Below, one piece after another: positions 1 through 10,962 of a stretch of DNA of 64,000 bases. Positions within the stretch are counted from its first letter, which is position 1. Every line of letters begins with the position of its first letter. The stretch is taken from positions 11,674,001 to 11,738,000 of the forward strand of contig CANUEZ040000179.1 of assembly GCA_948099385.1 (NCBI GenBank), in the 5' to 3' direction. The notes under the pieces were generated by a model. It was given only the letters and a program-made list of their open reading frames with translations, was not told where the DNA came from and ran no database searches. The DNA comes from Fasciola hepatica (lineage: Eukaryota > Platyhelminthes > Trematoda > Plagiorchiida > Fasciolidae). The translations under genes were made by a program, and so were the position numbers.

Positions 1-600
1 CTTCTATACGGCTCAGAAACACGGTCGTCAAGGGTAGAAGATGGGTGAAAACTGTTGATGTTCAAGCATTATTGTCTTCGTAGCATTGTCAGAGTATGGT
101 GGGAGCGCAATATCAGCAGTGCTGAGGTCAGACGTAGGGTGTTGGGAACCAGTGGTCAGGCACTCGAACAGGTACCGAATCTAAACAGGTTAAGGTGGGT
201 GGGAGACGTGTTACGCATGTCCAGCAATAAACTTCCTCGGTGTACGCTGTTCTTCGGGGCAGATAGTGGTTGGAAGATGGGTCGAGGTGGTCAGTTCATG
301 ATCTGTCAGAAAGATATAAAAACCTTGATCAATGGACTTGGCCATGTGGAACGGGCTAGACTTCCACGCGACCCGCCTACCAGATGGTTGGAGACATTAA
401 GTGATGTGGCTAAGTGTCGCGGTCAGTGGGGTAGTTGCATTCGAACTCTTTCCTTTTCTTCATGATTCCCGTAGATTACTGTTTTTTCACTGTATGCTTC
501 TATTCTATCTTCCATTGACTCGACGCTGCTCCGAGGTAGCAACCAAAACCAGAACACAGAAATATGAGAATAATGGTTGAACGAACCGAACTGAACTATG
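1..600 (+). mobile_element. RTE-like non-LTR retrotransposon, C-terminal end and 3' tail (cut by window start)
   Basis: The window opens inside the end of a reverse transcriptase ORF (LLYGSET at the first bases). It continues at 55-465 with [16 protein letters not shown] and GWKMGRGGQ, the C-terminal signature of RTE-type flatworm elements. The ORF stops at 463-465. The 3' UTR carries the family tail (GGTAGCAACCAAAACCAGAACACAG, in two parts around 535-560) and ends near 595 in GAACTGAAC-type short repeats. One stop interrupts the first 55 bases, so this copy is dead. Confidence 0.75.
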
Positions 601-3440
601 CATGCTCCATAACCAGAACAGATGCGTTTATTACTACCGACCTGAAGAACTAACCTTCCAGTCATCACTCACATTCCATTTTATTGTGGTAAGTACTTCA
701 CTGTATTTGTACGCGGCTAGCTCCTGCGAGAGGATGAGTGAGATTCATGGATGTTCCGAATAACACTAGCCCATGAGCGGTGTCTGTACAGGAGCTGTTC
801 ATGAAGAATCTTGGGAATTACGTAAGAAATGGCGTCCCCAGCGTCACTCGGCTTTTTATTCGAGGTAGCAACTCTGATCCGTGTACGACCAAGTACTAGC
901 TGTCGGGCAGTGGGAATTACATATGTTGAAAGCCGGTGGCCGGATGAACGGTTCGTACATTATTTGGATGCCGGCCAGCCAGTCGAGGATGTCTAAAGTG
1001 TCCTACTGAATCTTACCCCATTCAGGGTAGCTGATTGAGAGGAAAAATGCAACGGCCTTATTTAGAGTCGGGCCATATTTGCGCACGTCACGTTGCTCTT
1101 TTGTGCGCGTGTCTTACAAAGTGCGGAAATGTAAACCATAGCGCGGTTTGTCATGTGGAAGTAACGGATTGATAAACTACCAAAGCAGGCAGTTGTTTGA
1201 CGTCAGCTTGAGCGCACAAATCAGGATTCGGGTGAGAGAGAACAAGTTAATTGCATATCGAATATGAGATAGGTCTGAATTGCAGACAAAAACCAATAGA
1301 CACTCACGAAGCACTCTGTGTCGTACAGTGAAAACTCTTGTTTTTCTGACTCTGCGATCCCCTCAGTAGATTTTCTTTCAACGTGAGCACAGTATTATCT
1401 GTTTCAACTGAACATGTTACTGGTTAGTCAAACTAGTGCATTCGAAAACGTTCCAGTTGAAGGAAGATCTTCATCGAAAGGGTTGGATGTGGAGTAGAAC
1501 AGACGAAAAAGGTAAGCCAAAGAGGGATGTTCGTTTTCCCGACCAGGAAGTGGAAGTTTCGGACGACTTGTGGTCTGGATTGTTCAAGAACGAATATGTT
1601 TCACACTCTCCGATGATTGGATGATCCCAATCATGCATTATGTTACTTACGTTGCCCTCCCCCCTCCCCCCCCCCCTCCCCTCCCACACACACAAGGACA
1701 GATAGATGTCCCGTTACCCATTTCACACAAAACCTTCTGTTATTCACATTTCCTACGCTCAAACATATTTACACTGGCCATGGTCCTCGTCGCTGACGAG
1801 CAATCCCCTAACTTCCCCGACTGACTAATGTCTACACACGTCCTATTTTACTATTCAAATTATTGATTGGTTACTCTTGTTATTTTCATCTTGATCGGAA
1901 GTGGATAATATCGCTGACCCAGACGTATATTCCTTACTGATTGACTTTTGAGCTGATCTGTTCGATTGTTAGTAGTTTTCACGATCTAAGAGCCTTTGAC
2001 ATCAGTTTAGGATCCGTGCAAGATTGTTCAACAGTGGCTCAAGATTCTTGAACTACGGAACCTACTGTAGTTTGTGACTGACCGTATAAACGGCTCATAG
2101 TCAGTGTACAGTCGATTCGTAGTAAAGGATGACGACTAAAACAAATGATTGCTCAGTGGGAACAGCCGTGCGATGCTAATACGGAAGGAACGCGCGATGC
2201 AACAGAAAGGCACGAAAACTTCGAACAGTTGGACTAGACTTGCCAGGCATTCCAAAATGTTGGCCTCAGTTAAAGCAGGAACGGATAAAGGGCAACACAA
2301 AGCGGTGGTGAGCAGCCGCATTCTCCAAGTATGATTGTTTACCACTCCAATGCGGTACTAGGCGAGCCACTACTCGAATATCGTGGAGTGGGTAGAAAAA
2401 AGTTAGGGTTTACACATGAGATGGGAAAGTACCTTCGATCTGGTAAGAAGTGTGACCTTGTACTCGATAATTTTTTTCTCAACTGGTATTCGTCCCAGAC
2501 CAAACCACCAAGATGTGCCGTAATCCTGACCAGTGCACCAGTAGAGCTTATTCAATTCCAAATTTGAATTCAATTAGTCTGCTGAAACTGTTCCTAGTAG
2601 TCAATCGTTTATTGTGTGTCTGTGCTCGACACGGGTGTCAATCAGTTATGGTTTCTCAAATACATTATTTAACCCCAAAAGCGATACAAAAAATATTGTG
2701 AAATATTCCAATCGACAAGATAACTATTTGTAAGCGAATAACCACTCATCCCTTGTTTAGAGAGTGGCTTTTTGGCCATGTCGGTAGCCACATTGAACAT
2801 AGTTCACGCTATAATCGATTCGTGAATGACGTTCACTCAAGCTATTAATTCTGGCTGAAAGTAGCGACCTCCCATTTACCAAAGCAAGAGGATGGCTGGG
2901 TGCTGAAGACCTTCCGAACAGGGACAGGGAAAAATGCGCAGACTCGGTGATAAGCATACGCTAGCCTTCCAATAAAGTTTCCCGATCGACAGTAGTTATT
3001 CGCAACTTTTTGGAGGATCTCAATCATCACGTCAAGAAGAGAAATAGTGGAATTCGAAAAGAATCTTTAGTCGGGTCACCAAAAGACTATACATCCTGGG
3101 GGATGGATTTTCAGCACTATGGTTGCGAAGTTAGGCGTCCTTTGACTGGCTGTGCTACATTTCTGTGTTGGCCACTATCTCATAAAATTAAAGGGATGTA
3201 CTCGCTATTATCACTGTACGCCGCTATACGCGGTCAGAAATATTTCTACTCAAACAGAATACTGGATCTTTCGCCCAATCTGATTAAACCGATCACTTAC
3301 ATCAAGGAATTTCCTTTGGCCCAGAAGATGCATACGGGCTGGCTGGCAGGCTGCTCTTAACTGCAACCCCTAACGAAGATGCCCGTCCTGTCTTTGTTCA
3401 GTACCAAGATACGTTCCCCGCATTCATGTTTATATTTGTG
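601..3440. other. No recognisable gene
   Basis: Only short open stretches occur here and none shows a recognisable domain. Visible items are a dispersed repeat at 711-733 (GCGGCTAGCTCCTGCGAGAGG, the minus-strand 3' UTR of an RTE subfamily) and a C/T tract at about 1655-1690 followed by a short CA run. Small ORFs at 1436-1624 and 2331-2567 look non-coding. Confidence 0.5.
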
Positions 3441-5900
3441 TGGTTCGTACACAAGAATCGTGGCTAAACCCACATATTGCTGACTCACTGGTGTCAATAA
3501 ATGGCCTCAAATTGTTCCACCAGAAACAAGACTGGGGACGGGGTGGCCATATTTGTCAACCCTCCCTGGTGTCGCAAGTCTGAAGTCGTTTATTCACACT
3601 CAATGAGCGATACTGATTGTTTAGTTATGCAATACAATCCTAGATTTTCTCGCCATACGAGCACCACTAAAGCAAACTTATACGTAGCTTCGTTTTGCAC
3701 ACAGGATGCTATTTCATCTTTCTATGACTTTTTTCTACTTTTTCTCTGTTGGTTGACAATTTGTACATCTCAGTAGGCGATTTTAATCACGCTTCCACTC
3801 AATCCCTCACTACGTTTGACTTTACTGATCTTTGTTTCTCCAACCAGAAGGAACTGTTTTAGACAGGACTATCACTGAATTATTCTCCCCAAAAGCTGTG
3901 TGCACCTGTCTCATCAAGTGCCCTTGTCTGCTTCCGTTGAGGCCTAAGATATACCGCCTGTCTGCGCTTCACTCTTTCAGGCAAACCAGGTAAATCAAAA
4001 TCTGCTTCCGAAATTTTTCAGGTAATAACATTCTCCTCCTACAGAAATCCCTCCCTCATGAATTTTCCTGGTTTTCTTTCGAATTGTCGCAAAGTAGCAA
4101 CGTAAGAATTCTCGTGGTGACGGTCAGTTTAATTTTCGACATGTGCTGCCCCTTAGAAACTCTTTCTCTATAACGGCCGTGCCACTTCTCCGACGTTGAA
4201 ATTCTTAAGACAGAGGAAATATTCCTACAAAGACCGGGACAATTCTGAAGTAAGATACATTTCTCTTTTGATAAAGAGAAATTAAACACACCTACTCGCC
4301 GTTTGCTAGTCAACTCCTATGTAGCCATAACAATAACCGACTGCGGCAAGGCATCCAGCTGCTGTGTGGAAAGAAAGTGAAACAAGTGAAATTTGCTGCA
4401 GACGTTGACAGTATCAATAGTGCATCCACCCACCCATCAGAGGACTCTCCGATTTCATTCATTCCAGAAAATGGCGCGCACATAACTCCGTTCTCTACGG
4501 AAGAAGTATTTGAGCCCCTTCGTACTTCCAAAATAACCTCAGGTATGGGTCCTGATGGCCTATCGTCATTACTTTTGAGACATGCTTTTGTTGCCTTGAA
4601 CGATATATTTAGCTCTCTCACAAACGCATCTTTGCGCTCATTTTCTATTCCCGACTTCTGAAGACCAGCCACCATTGTTCCTATACCCAAACCTTCTAAT
4701 TCTGGTGTCACAGCTAAACGCTTTCGTTCCATCGCTCTAACTTCGTCTGGTCTTAAACTTACACAGCTTGCCATTCTTGAACGTTTGAATTCTCCTATGA
4801 ACTCTCCCGACAACCCCTAACAGTTTGCCTATAAATCGAACAGGTCCACTGTGGATACTATCACTTCCTCAGTCCACCGTGTAACCAAATCCTAGGATGG
4901 ATCAGCGAAGTCTGTGAGATGCGCTTTTCTAGACTACTCGTCCGCTTTTGACTGTACTCCGCGGTCTCTCTTCCTTAAACTGGAGGATTGTGGCTGTCCC
5001 ACACATTCACTGGCACAGTTATGTAATTATTTTACCAACAGAACTCAAAGCACACGACCAGGCTTTAAAACATCCAGACCCCTGGTGAACAATTCAGGAG
5101 TGTTTCAGGGAGCTACCCCTTCCCTTGTTTATTTTCCACATACATTAGTAATCTTTCATCCAGACCTCCTGAACATTTATTTAAATATGCCAATGATGTG
5201 GCTCTTTGTCAAGCTGTCTCTGTAACCCAGGACTTTAATAACTTTTCCAGTAATCTGTCCCACATTTACGGTCCCTCCGTTCGACCCGGTTCAACTTTGA
5301 ATTTGTCCAAATGCTTTGAATGCATATTTACCCTTTCTCGATCGGCTTATCCTTGTGATCTATCTGCCATTTCCACAGAACCACTAGCTTGAGTGGGCTC
5401 TGTCAAATACTTAGGAATCATTATCGATGCGAACATGAAGTGGTCATCCAACATTTCAAACTGTGTGAAGAAACTACGCCGGCTATCATACCAAATCCGA
5501 AAGCTTAGGCATTTTATTGTTAAACAGTGCTATTTTCTTTTTCGTTTATCAGTGTTTTCCCTGTTCTACTTTACTGTTCCCCTGTTATTTTTGCTGGCCT
5601 ATTAAAAAATGATTTTAAAGTTTTTCGTCGTGGTCTATCTATTATCAGTCGGATATCTTTCATACCCTCAACCGAACTATCTACTAAGTTGTGCCAATTA
5701 CGTTTGGCTGCATGTTAAAAGTTCGCTTACAAAATCCTTGCAGACAGCACTCACCCTTTACACAGTGATCTATCCTCCTTTCGATATACACCCTCCCGTG
5801 TGAACATCTACGAAAACTCTACCGTTCCACATCCGGCCCGAATCCTCACAAACCGGGCACGAGCATTGGCAGAATTTATTGGCAATTTTTATGTAATCAT
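3440..5900 (+). mobile_element. CR1/Jockey-type non-LTR element, decayed
   Basis: Domains run in order across several frames. An endonuclease piece lies at 3501-3830 (GDGVAIFVNPPW, later VGDFNHAS). An RT entry follows at 4377-4661 (GMGPDGLSS). RT fingers and palm are at 4914-5225 (AFLDYSSAFDCTPRS), and the thumb is at 5393-5605 (VKYLGIIIDANMKWS). The catalytic tetrad at 5186-5197 reads YAND instead of YADD. Several frameshifts and stops are present. The minus-strand ORF at 4310-4813 is a shadow of this coding region. The 5' boundary is uncertain. Confidence 0.65.
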
Positions 5901-6769
5901 TTTCTTCATCTTATTGATTCGGCGCTAAGTATAGATCTTTTTTGACTGAAATACGGACGTCTGTTTACGCAAAAGTCTGATCAAATAGAGATGGAAATAC
6001 TATGCTCATCGGTACACTATTCGTTGGATAAACTTGTTTTATTTAGGAAGAATAAAATACATACTTGGCCCTTCCGGCTGTAACAAAAAATGATAGCAAA
6101 GTGAGTGAGGCCAAAGCGTTTTTGAATTCATCAGACACTAGTGACAGGTTGTTGGGGTACCTTGCAAGATAGGATGAGGGCAGATAAATGATGGGAGGTT
6201 GTCGTGCGGTAGAGCAAGTTGTATTTACACCTAGTGGATAAGGAAGAAACACATCCAGTTAACTGCACGTGCAATGATGAGTCTAGTCCGACAAGATATT
6301 AGTGCAAAATTTTTCGTACGAAATAAGATTGCTTTTTGTAGCGAAATCGGTGAGATCAAGACCAGCAAATGAGACAGGGGAACGGTAAATGAGGTCTGGC
6401 ATTACGCGAGAACAAAACGGTTATTAAGTAACTGTAGAACGTGTAAGGACCTGTCGTAGAATGTAAAACGATAATCGTCCAATCTCTGTGAATGCGTTAA
6501 TTGTGTTGGGACTAGCTAAGGTCTTGAGAAATGGTTATGCTGAGACATTTCACTGACCGAACTTTAGGTTTTACCTTGTTGTCAATATGTAAAGAACAAC
6601 TACTTCGGATTGAAGACAGAAGTCCTCCTTTGGCAAGTGAAAACAGAATTTCATTACATTTGGATGTACCAGGAAATGTGACGACATGGACCACGGGATA
6701 ACAAAAGATAAGGAATCATCAAGTCCAAGAAATTGAGAGTTATTGTCAGATTTGGTCCCAATGACAACA
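5901..6769. other. No recognisable gene
   Basis: This stretch is A/T-leaning with only short ORFs. The first part is probably the 3' UTR of the preceding element. I see no domain, repeat array or RNA gene. Confidence 0.4.
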
Positions 6770-7045
6770 TCACCCGCGTAGTGAAAACCTTGATCGAGTA
6801 GGACGCATGACTTCCGGGCTGAGGTCCACGAGACCTGTCTGCCAGCTAAAGACATTGAACGACATGGCTAGGTGCCACGGCCAGTGGCGTAGCTGCATTC
6901 GGAATCCTACTTCGTTTTCGGCTCATTTTTCACCTTACACTTCTACTTATTTCCTCCTTGACTGGAAGATGCTGCCAGATAGCAACCCAAACCGCATCAC
7001 AGAAACGCAAAGGTGATATCTGAAATAACTGAACTGAGATGATAG
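6770..7045 (+). mobile_element. RTE-like element, 5'-truncated 3' end
   Basis: A short coding remnant (LKTLNDMARCHGQWRSCIRN, 6846-6905) matches the last residues of the RTE-like ORF seen near 400 and 32400. The family tail follows (about 6960-7040), with AGCAACCCAAACC and CTGAAATAACTGAACTGAG. The rest of the element is missing, as expected from incomplete target-primed reverse transcription. Confidence 0.65.
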
Positions 7046-8727
7046 GGAAACACGTCCACGCCGTCAGAGGCAGTGTATCGATTACCTCGGTCAGAGGGCG
7101 GCTACCCGCACAACGATGTTCAAACCGGTCTATCTCAGTATAACCGTCGCAGGAGCGCACTCGTGGTTCATCAGCGCCTAGTGGGATAGAGTAGAGAGTA
7201 CGAGCTTAGTCATGTTTACTCACTTTTTGGTAAACTGATCCCACCGGCTGGGCAACACAAACTGGTGCTTTCGCACGAACAAACATTTACTTCGACTACC
7301 TGATTTTCCTCCAGTTTTGCCAAATGGAAATATCTGTCAATTCTCTTTATTGGCTGGTGGTGACCAAGTGATTCAAGCCTTTATCATACCGTTGGTCATA
7401 CCGGTGGTAAAAAAACCACCATCGCCCAGACCGTTACAACGTCTAATGTACTGGAAACTTATTTGGCTCTCCACGCCAAGTCTCAAGACCATGGTTGCCA
7501 GTGTAGTCGTCAGGCTGTTAGCCACCACATAGATTTTCGATTAATGTAAGTGTGGGAATCCTTCGAAACACTTACTGAACTTTGGGCTCACGGAGTTTGT
7601 TTTTGTTGTTTCAGATCGAACATGAGTAACCCCCCGTGGAGAAACATTTCTCTCTTCATACTTCGCCTGTTCACTGCGACAGTGCATGGGATACTGGGAT
7701 GTGATGTGCCCTCTCCCGCTGCAATCATGCATAAGGATGGAATAAAAAAGTATGGTGAAAAATGCAGATTCTGTAGGCGTACAGACCCACTAAGCTGTCA
7801 AAAAGAACCGGCATCTGTAATACCGGAATCTGGAGTGATGAGTCACATGAAGCCTCGATAGGTCGGTGTGATGTCCATCCACGTTACAGTGAATGTTTCA
7901 AAGTATAGAACTGAACTGGCGACGGGCAGCCGGACCGTGCACAACTATCTTTAGTTCTTTTCTGTGCATCGGATCGACATGTAATTTATCATCTTGAACT
8001 GCTTATAAACCACATCGAACGGAACTCTGCGGCAGAACCAAACAGTTTACAACCAATGGCCGATTGAGTAAAAAAAATCAACGTGAGAGTTAAAACCATA
8101 TATCGGTTGAAAAACAGATCGCACAAGCCGACTCTGGGAATTCCCGTGTTACGTCACCCGAAGATGTTTCAAACTACTCATATCCAGCGACATAGTCGGC
8201 GATTTCCCAATTGGTCTCCAGTTGCAGTGGACTACGAACCTCCACTCCACTGGATGTGACGACAGCCATCTGATATGTCTTGAAGGCCCTGGAAAGCGAA
8301 AGTGGGACGGTCACGTTATTTGTATCGACCAAGAACATACAAAGCGATGTTTCACTGGAACTGGTAAATTAATCACGTCAGTCAGTCAGTTGAATTACAT
8401 CATACATTAAACACGTGCCCAAATAATACAATTACTAACTCGGGAAGTGTCTTGCCAGACAGCTTTGCATCCAGAGCTCACGAATCGAATAGTCTCAGAC
8501 ATTCTAACCACGTACCTACGTATATAAACCTATGCACTGCGGTGGGGACCAAAGTATGGTTTTTGTGAACCCGCCGTCACTATAAAATAATAACACTTCA
8601 GAAACCCAAAAGTGATATTACTAATTTACCGCTTCAAATAGCTGATAAATTGCAGAAATCGAGGGGTCCTCCGAAGAGCCCAGCCTGGTAAATTATGTTG
8701 ACGAGCTGCAAGTGGAACATTGAAAAA
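7046..8727. other. Mostly unassigned; one exon-like open stretch
   Basis: No retroelement domain is recognisable. A run ending TTTTTGTTGTTTCAG at about 7600-7615 resembles a 3' splice site. It is followed by an open plus-strand frame to 7858 (MSNPPWRNISLF at 7623, later CRFCRRTDP). I do not recognise the peptide, so this is only a possible host exon or unknown repeat. Confidence 0.3.
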
Positions 8728-8795
8728 TATACAGTTCAGTTCAGCTCATTAGACCTTGCATTACCGCATTCTGGCTTTGGTTGCTCCTGAAGGAT
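8728..8795 (-). repeat. Tail-only RTE 3' end
   Basis: Read on the minus strand, this has GGAGCAACCAAAGCCAGAAT and then ends in AGCTGAACTGAACTG. It matches the 3' tail of the RTE-like elements at 535-595 and 18130-18200. Only the last 70 or so bases were inserted or survive. Confidence 0.6.
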
Positions 8796-8805
8796 ACACG
8801 AGCAC

Positions 8806-9365
8806 ATGTCAAATGAAACGATATGCGATAGAAATGAAGTGTTCATTCATGGAAAAGAACAAAGGCTCGATCGTCGGCCGAATACTTCAAAGAGCAGTTT
8901 AGTGTGCCGCGCGCTGATGTGGTCACTCATGTGTCAACAACTGCGATTTCTTTGGGAGTATCACTCGAGCCCTTATCTGAAGTGGAAGTGGAGTCATGCA
9001 TTCGATTAGTAAAGCGGGAGAAAGTGGTCGGTACCGACGGACTCCCTCCAGTTCTCATAATGGACAGTGGGGCGTTGATGAAATCATTCACCACCTTGAT
9101 CCGTGACTTTTGGAAGAAGGAACGTACTTCATTATGGGACGAGTCATTGATTGTACCAATCATCAAGAAGGGAATATGCAATGACTGTAGTAACCAGGTG
9201 GACAATTGGACGGTCCATCCACCTCTTCTGGAAACCATTGAAAAGGCCACAGATGGTCAGCTAAGTAGTTACCGAGTGACATCCAACAAAAAGTCACATT
9301 TTCGGACAGAAACGACCATGACAACTAGTGGATCGAAATCACGAAAACCATGGAGACTGAACTAA
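8806..9365 (+). mobile_element. RTE-like element fragment: linker and RT entry
   Basis: Reading across two frames, the sequence gives a linker and then LSEVEVESCIRLVKREK, VGTDGLPP and SLIVPIIKKG. These are the N-terminal RT motifs of the RTE-like family also seen at 17150-17370. The coding signal fades after about 9260. No palm or endonuclease is attached. Confidence 0.6.
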
Positions 9366-10805
9366 CTGCGGAGACTTTTCAAAGTTCTTCCATCCAATCC
9401 GTACTGAATCCGGCAAACGACAGTCGGCAGAACCCCCTCTTCACGGTGCTGCCGGGCCGCTCCGTTCTGAGCAGGCTAAAAGGATGAGACGACAGGCCAA
9501 ACATTTCCACTGTTTACTGAACCGTCTCGCGACAGGCTCTGTGAGCCAAATCCCAGCAGTCCACAGTGAGCGGTACAACGTTAGTAGCAACCTTCTAAGC
9601 CTAGATAATATCACTGAAGTCATACACAAGCTGAAGTACTGGAAAGCCCTTGGAGAGGACGACATCGCACTGGAGATACATAAGCCATGTCTTTCTACAC
9701 TTCTCAAGTCACTGCACACCTTGTTCCAATATATGTGAGGGGAAAAAAACAATTCCTAGCAGACTGAGGAACTTTAATAATATTCCCTCTTCCAAAAGAG
9801 GACGACAGGACTGTGAGCAAAACTACCGTGGCACTAGTTTCATCAACGCGGCCGCCAAAATAATCTCCGTGCTTTTGTTGAACCGCTTCTCGACGGTGCG
9901 GGACACGCACACATTCCCCAACCAAGGAGGCTTCCGCCATGGCAGAGAAGGTGCGCGGACAAAATACTAATCCTCCGCCGAGTATTGGAACATCGGTACA
10001 AGTTTCAGCAACCGACTGCAGCTTGTCTTATTGATTTTCGGGGCTGGCCTTGGCTCATTTGACAGAAAATCGCTATGGATTGAACTACGAGCGAATGGAG
10101 TACCCCAGAATCTTGTCAGACTCATGAATTCGTACTACACAAATACGTGTGCGAGAATACGTATCTGCGGGGAGGACTTCATTGATTTCTTCGTCAACTC
10201 CGGTGTTAGGCAAGGCTGTCCCCTGTCCTCATTGCTGTTCAGCTACGCCAACGATTGGATAGTGCGTCAGGCGCCTATCGACTACCCTGGTATTCAGTTG
10301 GGCATCGACGCTTTCCTCGCCGGTTTGGAATTCGCAGACGACATCGTCATCCTTGGAGACAGTCCGACCGCCCTACAGCCAGTTTAGAATCGCGTAAAAT
10401 CCTTCGCAAAACCCATACGTCAAAGACCAAGATCTTTTCAGCCTGTGCTACACTGTTCGTTCTACCGGTGTTCATGAATCACGAACAAATCGAACTCATC
10501 CCAGCTTTCAAATATCTGGGCAGCATGATCCTCCTAAACCGTTAAGCTAAAAACTAAGTCAAGTTGCGTATTGACAATGTCATAACTGCCTTTCTCAGCT
10601 TCGCAATGCACTTCGAATGCCCAAAGAAACCAGTCTCCGAGCCAAAGTCCGCGTCTTTCGGGTCGCTATATCCAATACTGGCCTACGATTGCGAAACGTG
10701 GCCACTGCGCACCGAGGACATCCGGGGGCTGGAAGTGTTTCGCCACTGGTGTCTGTGATGAATCCCGAAAGTGGCTTGGTACGACATGCTTTCAAACAGC
10801 GCAAT
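9366..10805 (+). mobile_element. Second RTE-type element, RT domain, decayed
   Basis: The coding signal starts at about 9440 (EQAKRMRRQAKHFH) and continues with KLKYWKALGEDDI, then a frame-shifted FINAAAKI and LLNRF. The RT palm follows at 10031-10387, with [14 protein letters not shown] and the FADD tetrad at 10331-10342. The C-terminal end is at 10564-10758 (CETWPLRTEDIRGLEVF). It differs from the 12-22 kb RTE copies and looks closer to BovB-like RTE. Stops and frameshifts make it inactive. It ends about 60 bp from the proposed last PSMB4 exon. Confidence 0.65.
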
Positions 10806-10867
10806 AAACAAGTGCTGCGATACCGAAAAGCTATTAGTTTTCCTTCAACGCCGACGATTGTAGTGGT

Positions 10868-10962
10868 TTAGGTATGCCTTACAACATTCAGATACAGAGA
10901 TCTCAAGACAGTGTCCTTCTCCAGTTCCATGTCCAGGATGGCGCTGTCCCCCTGAATTACAG
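10868..10962 (-). CDS. PSMB4: Candidate PSMB4 terminal exon 5
   Basis: After a 391-bp intron, an acceptor ...TTGTCAG at 10963-10964 opens a phase-1 frame. It encodes a tail that begins [17 protein letters not shown] and ends with TAA at 10870-10868. Length and position fit the last beta-strand and C-terminal tail of PSMB4, and the phase matches the GTGAGA donor of exon 4. The residues themselves are not clearly conserved with human PSMB4. The call therefore rests on location, strand, phase and length. No polyadenylation signal was seen just downstream. Confidence 0.5.

Noticed and set aside
4310..4813. A 167-codon minus-strand ORF
   Set aside because: The opposite strand carries recognisable RT motifs (GPDGLSS), so this is a shadow frame.
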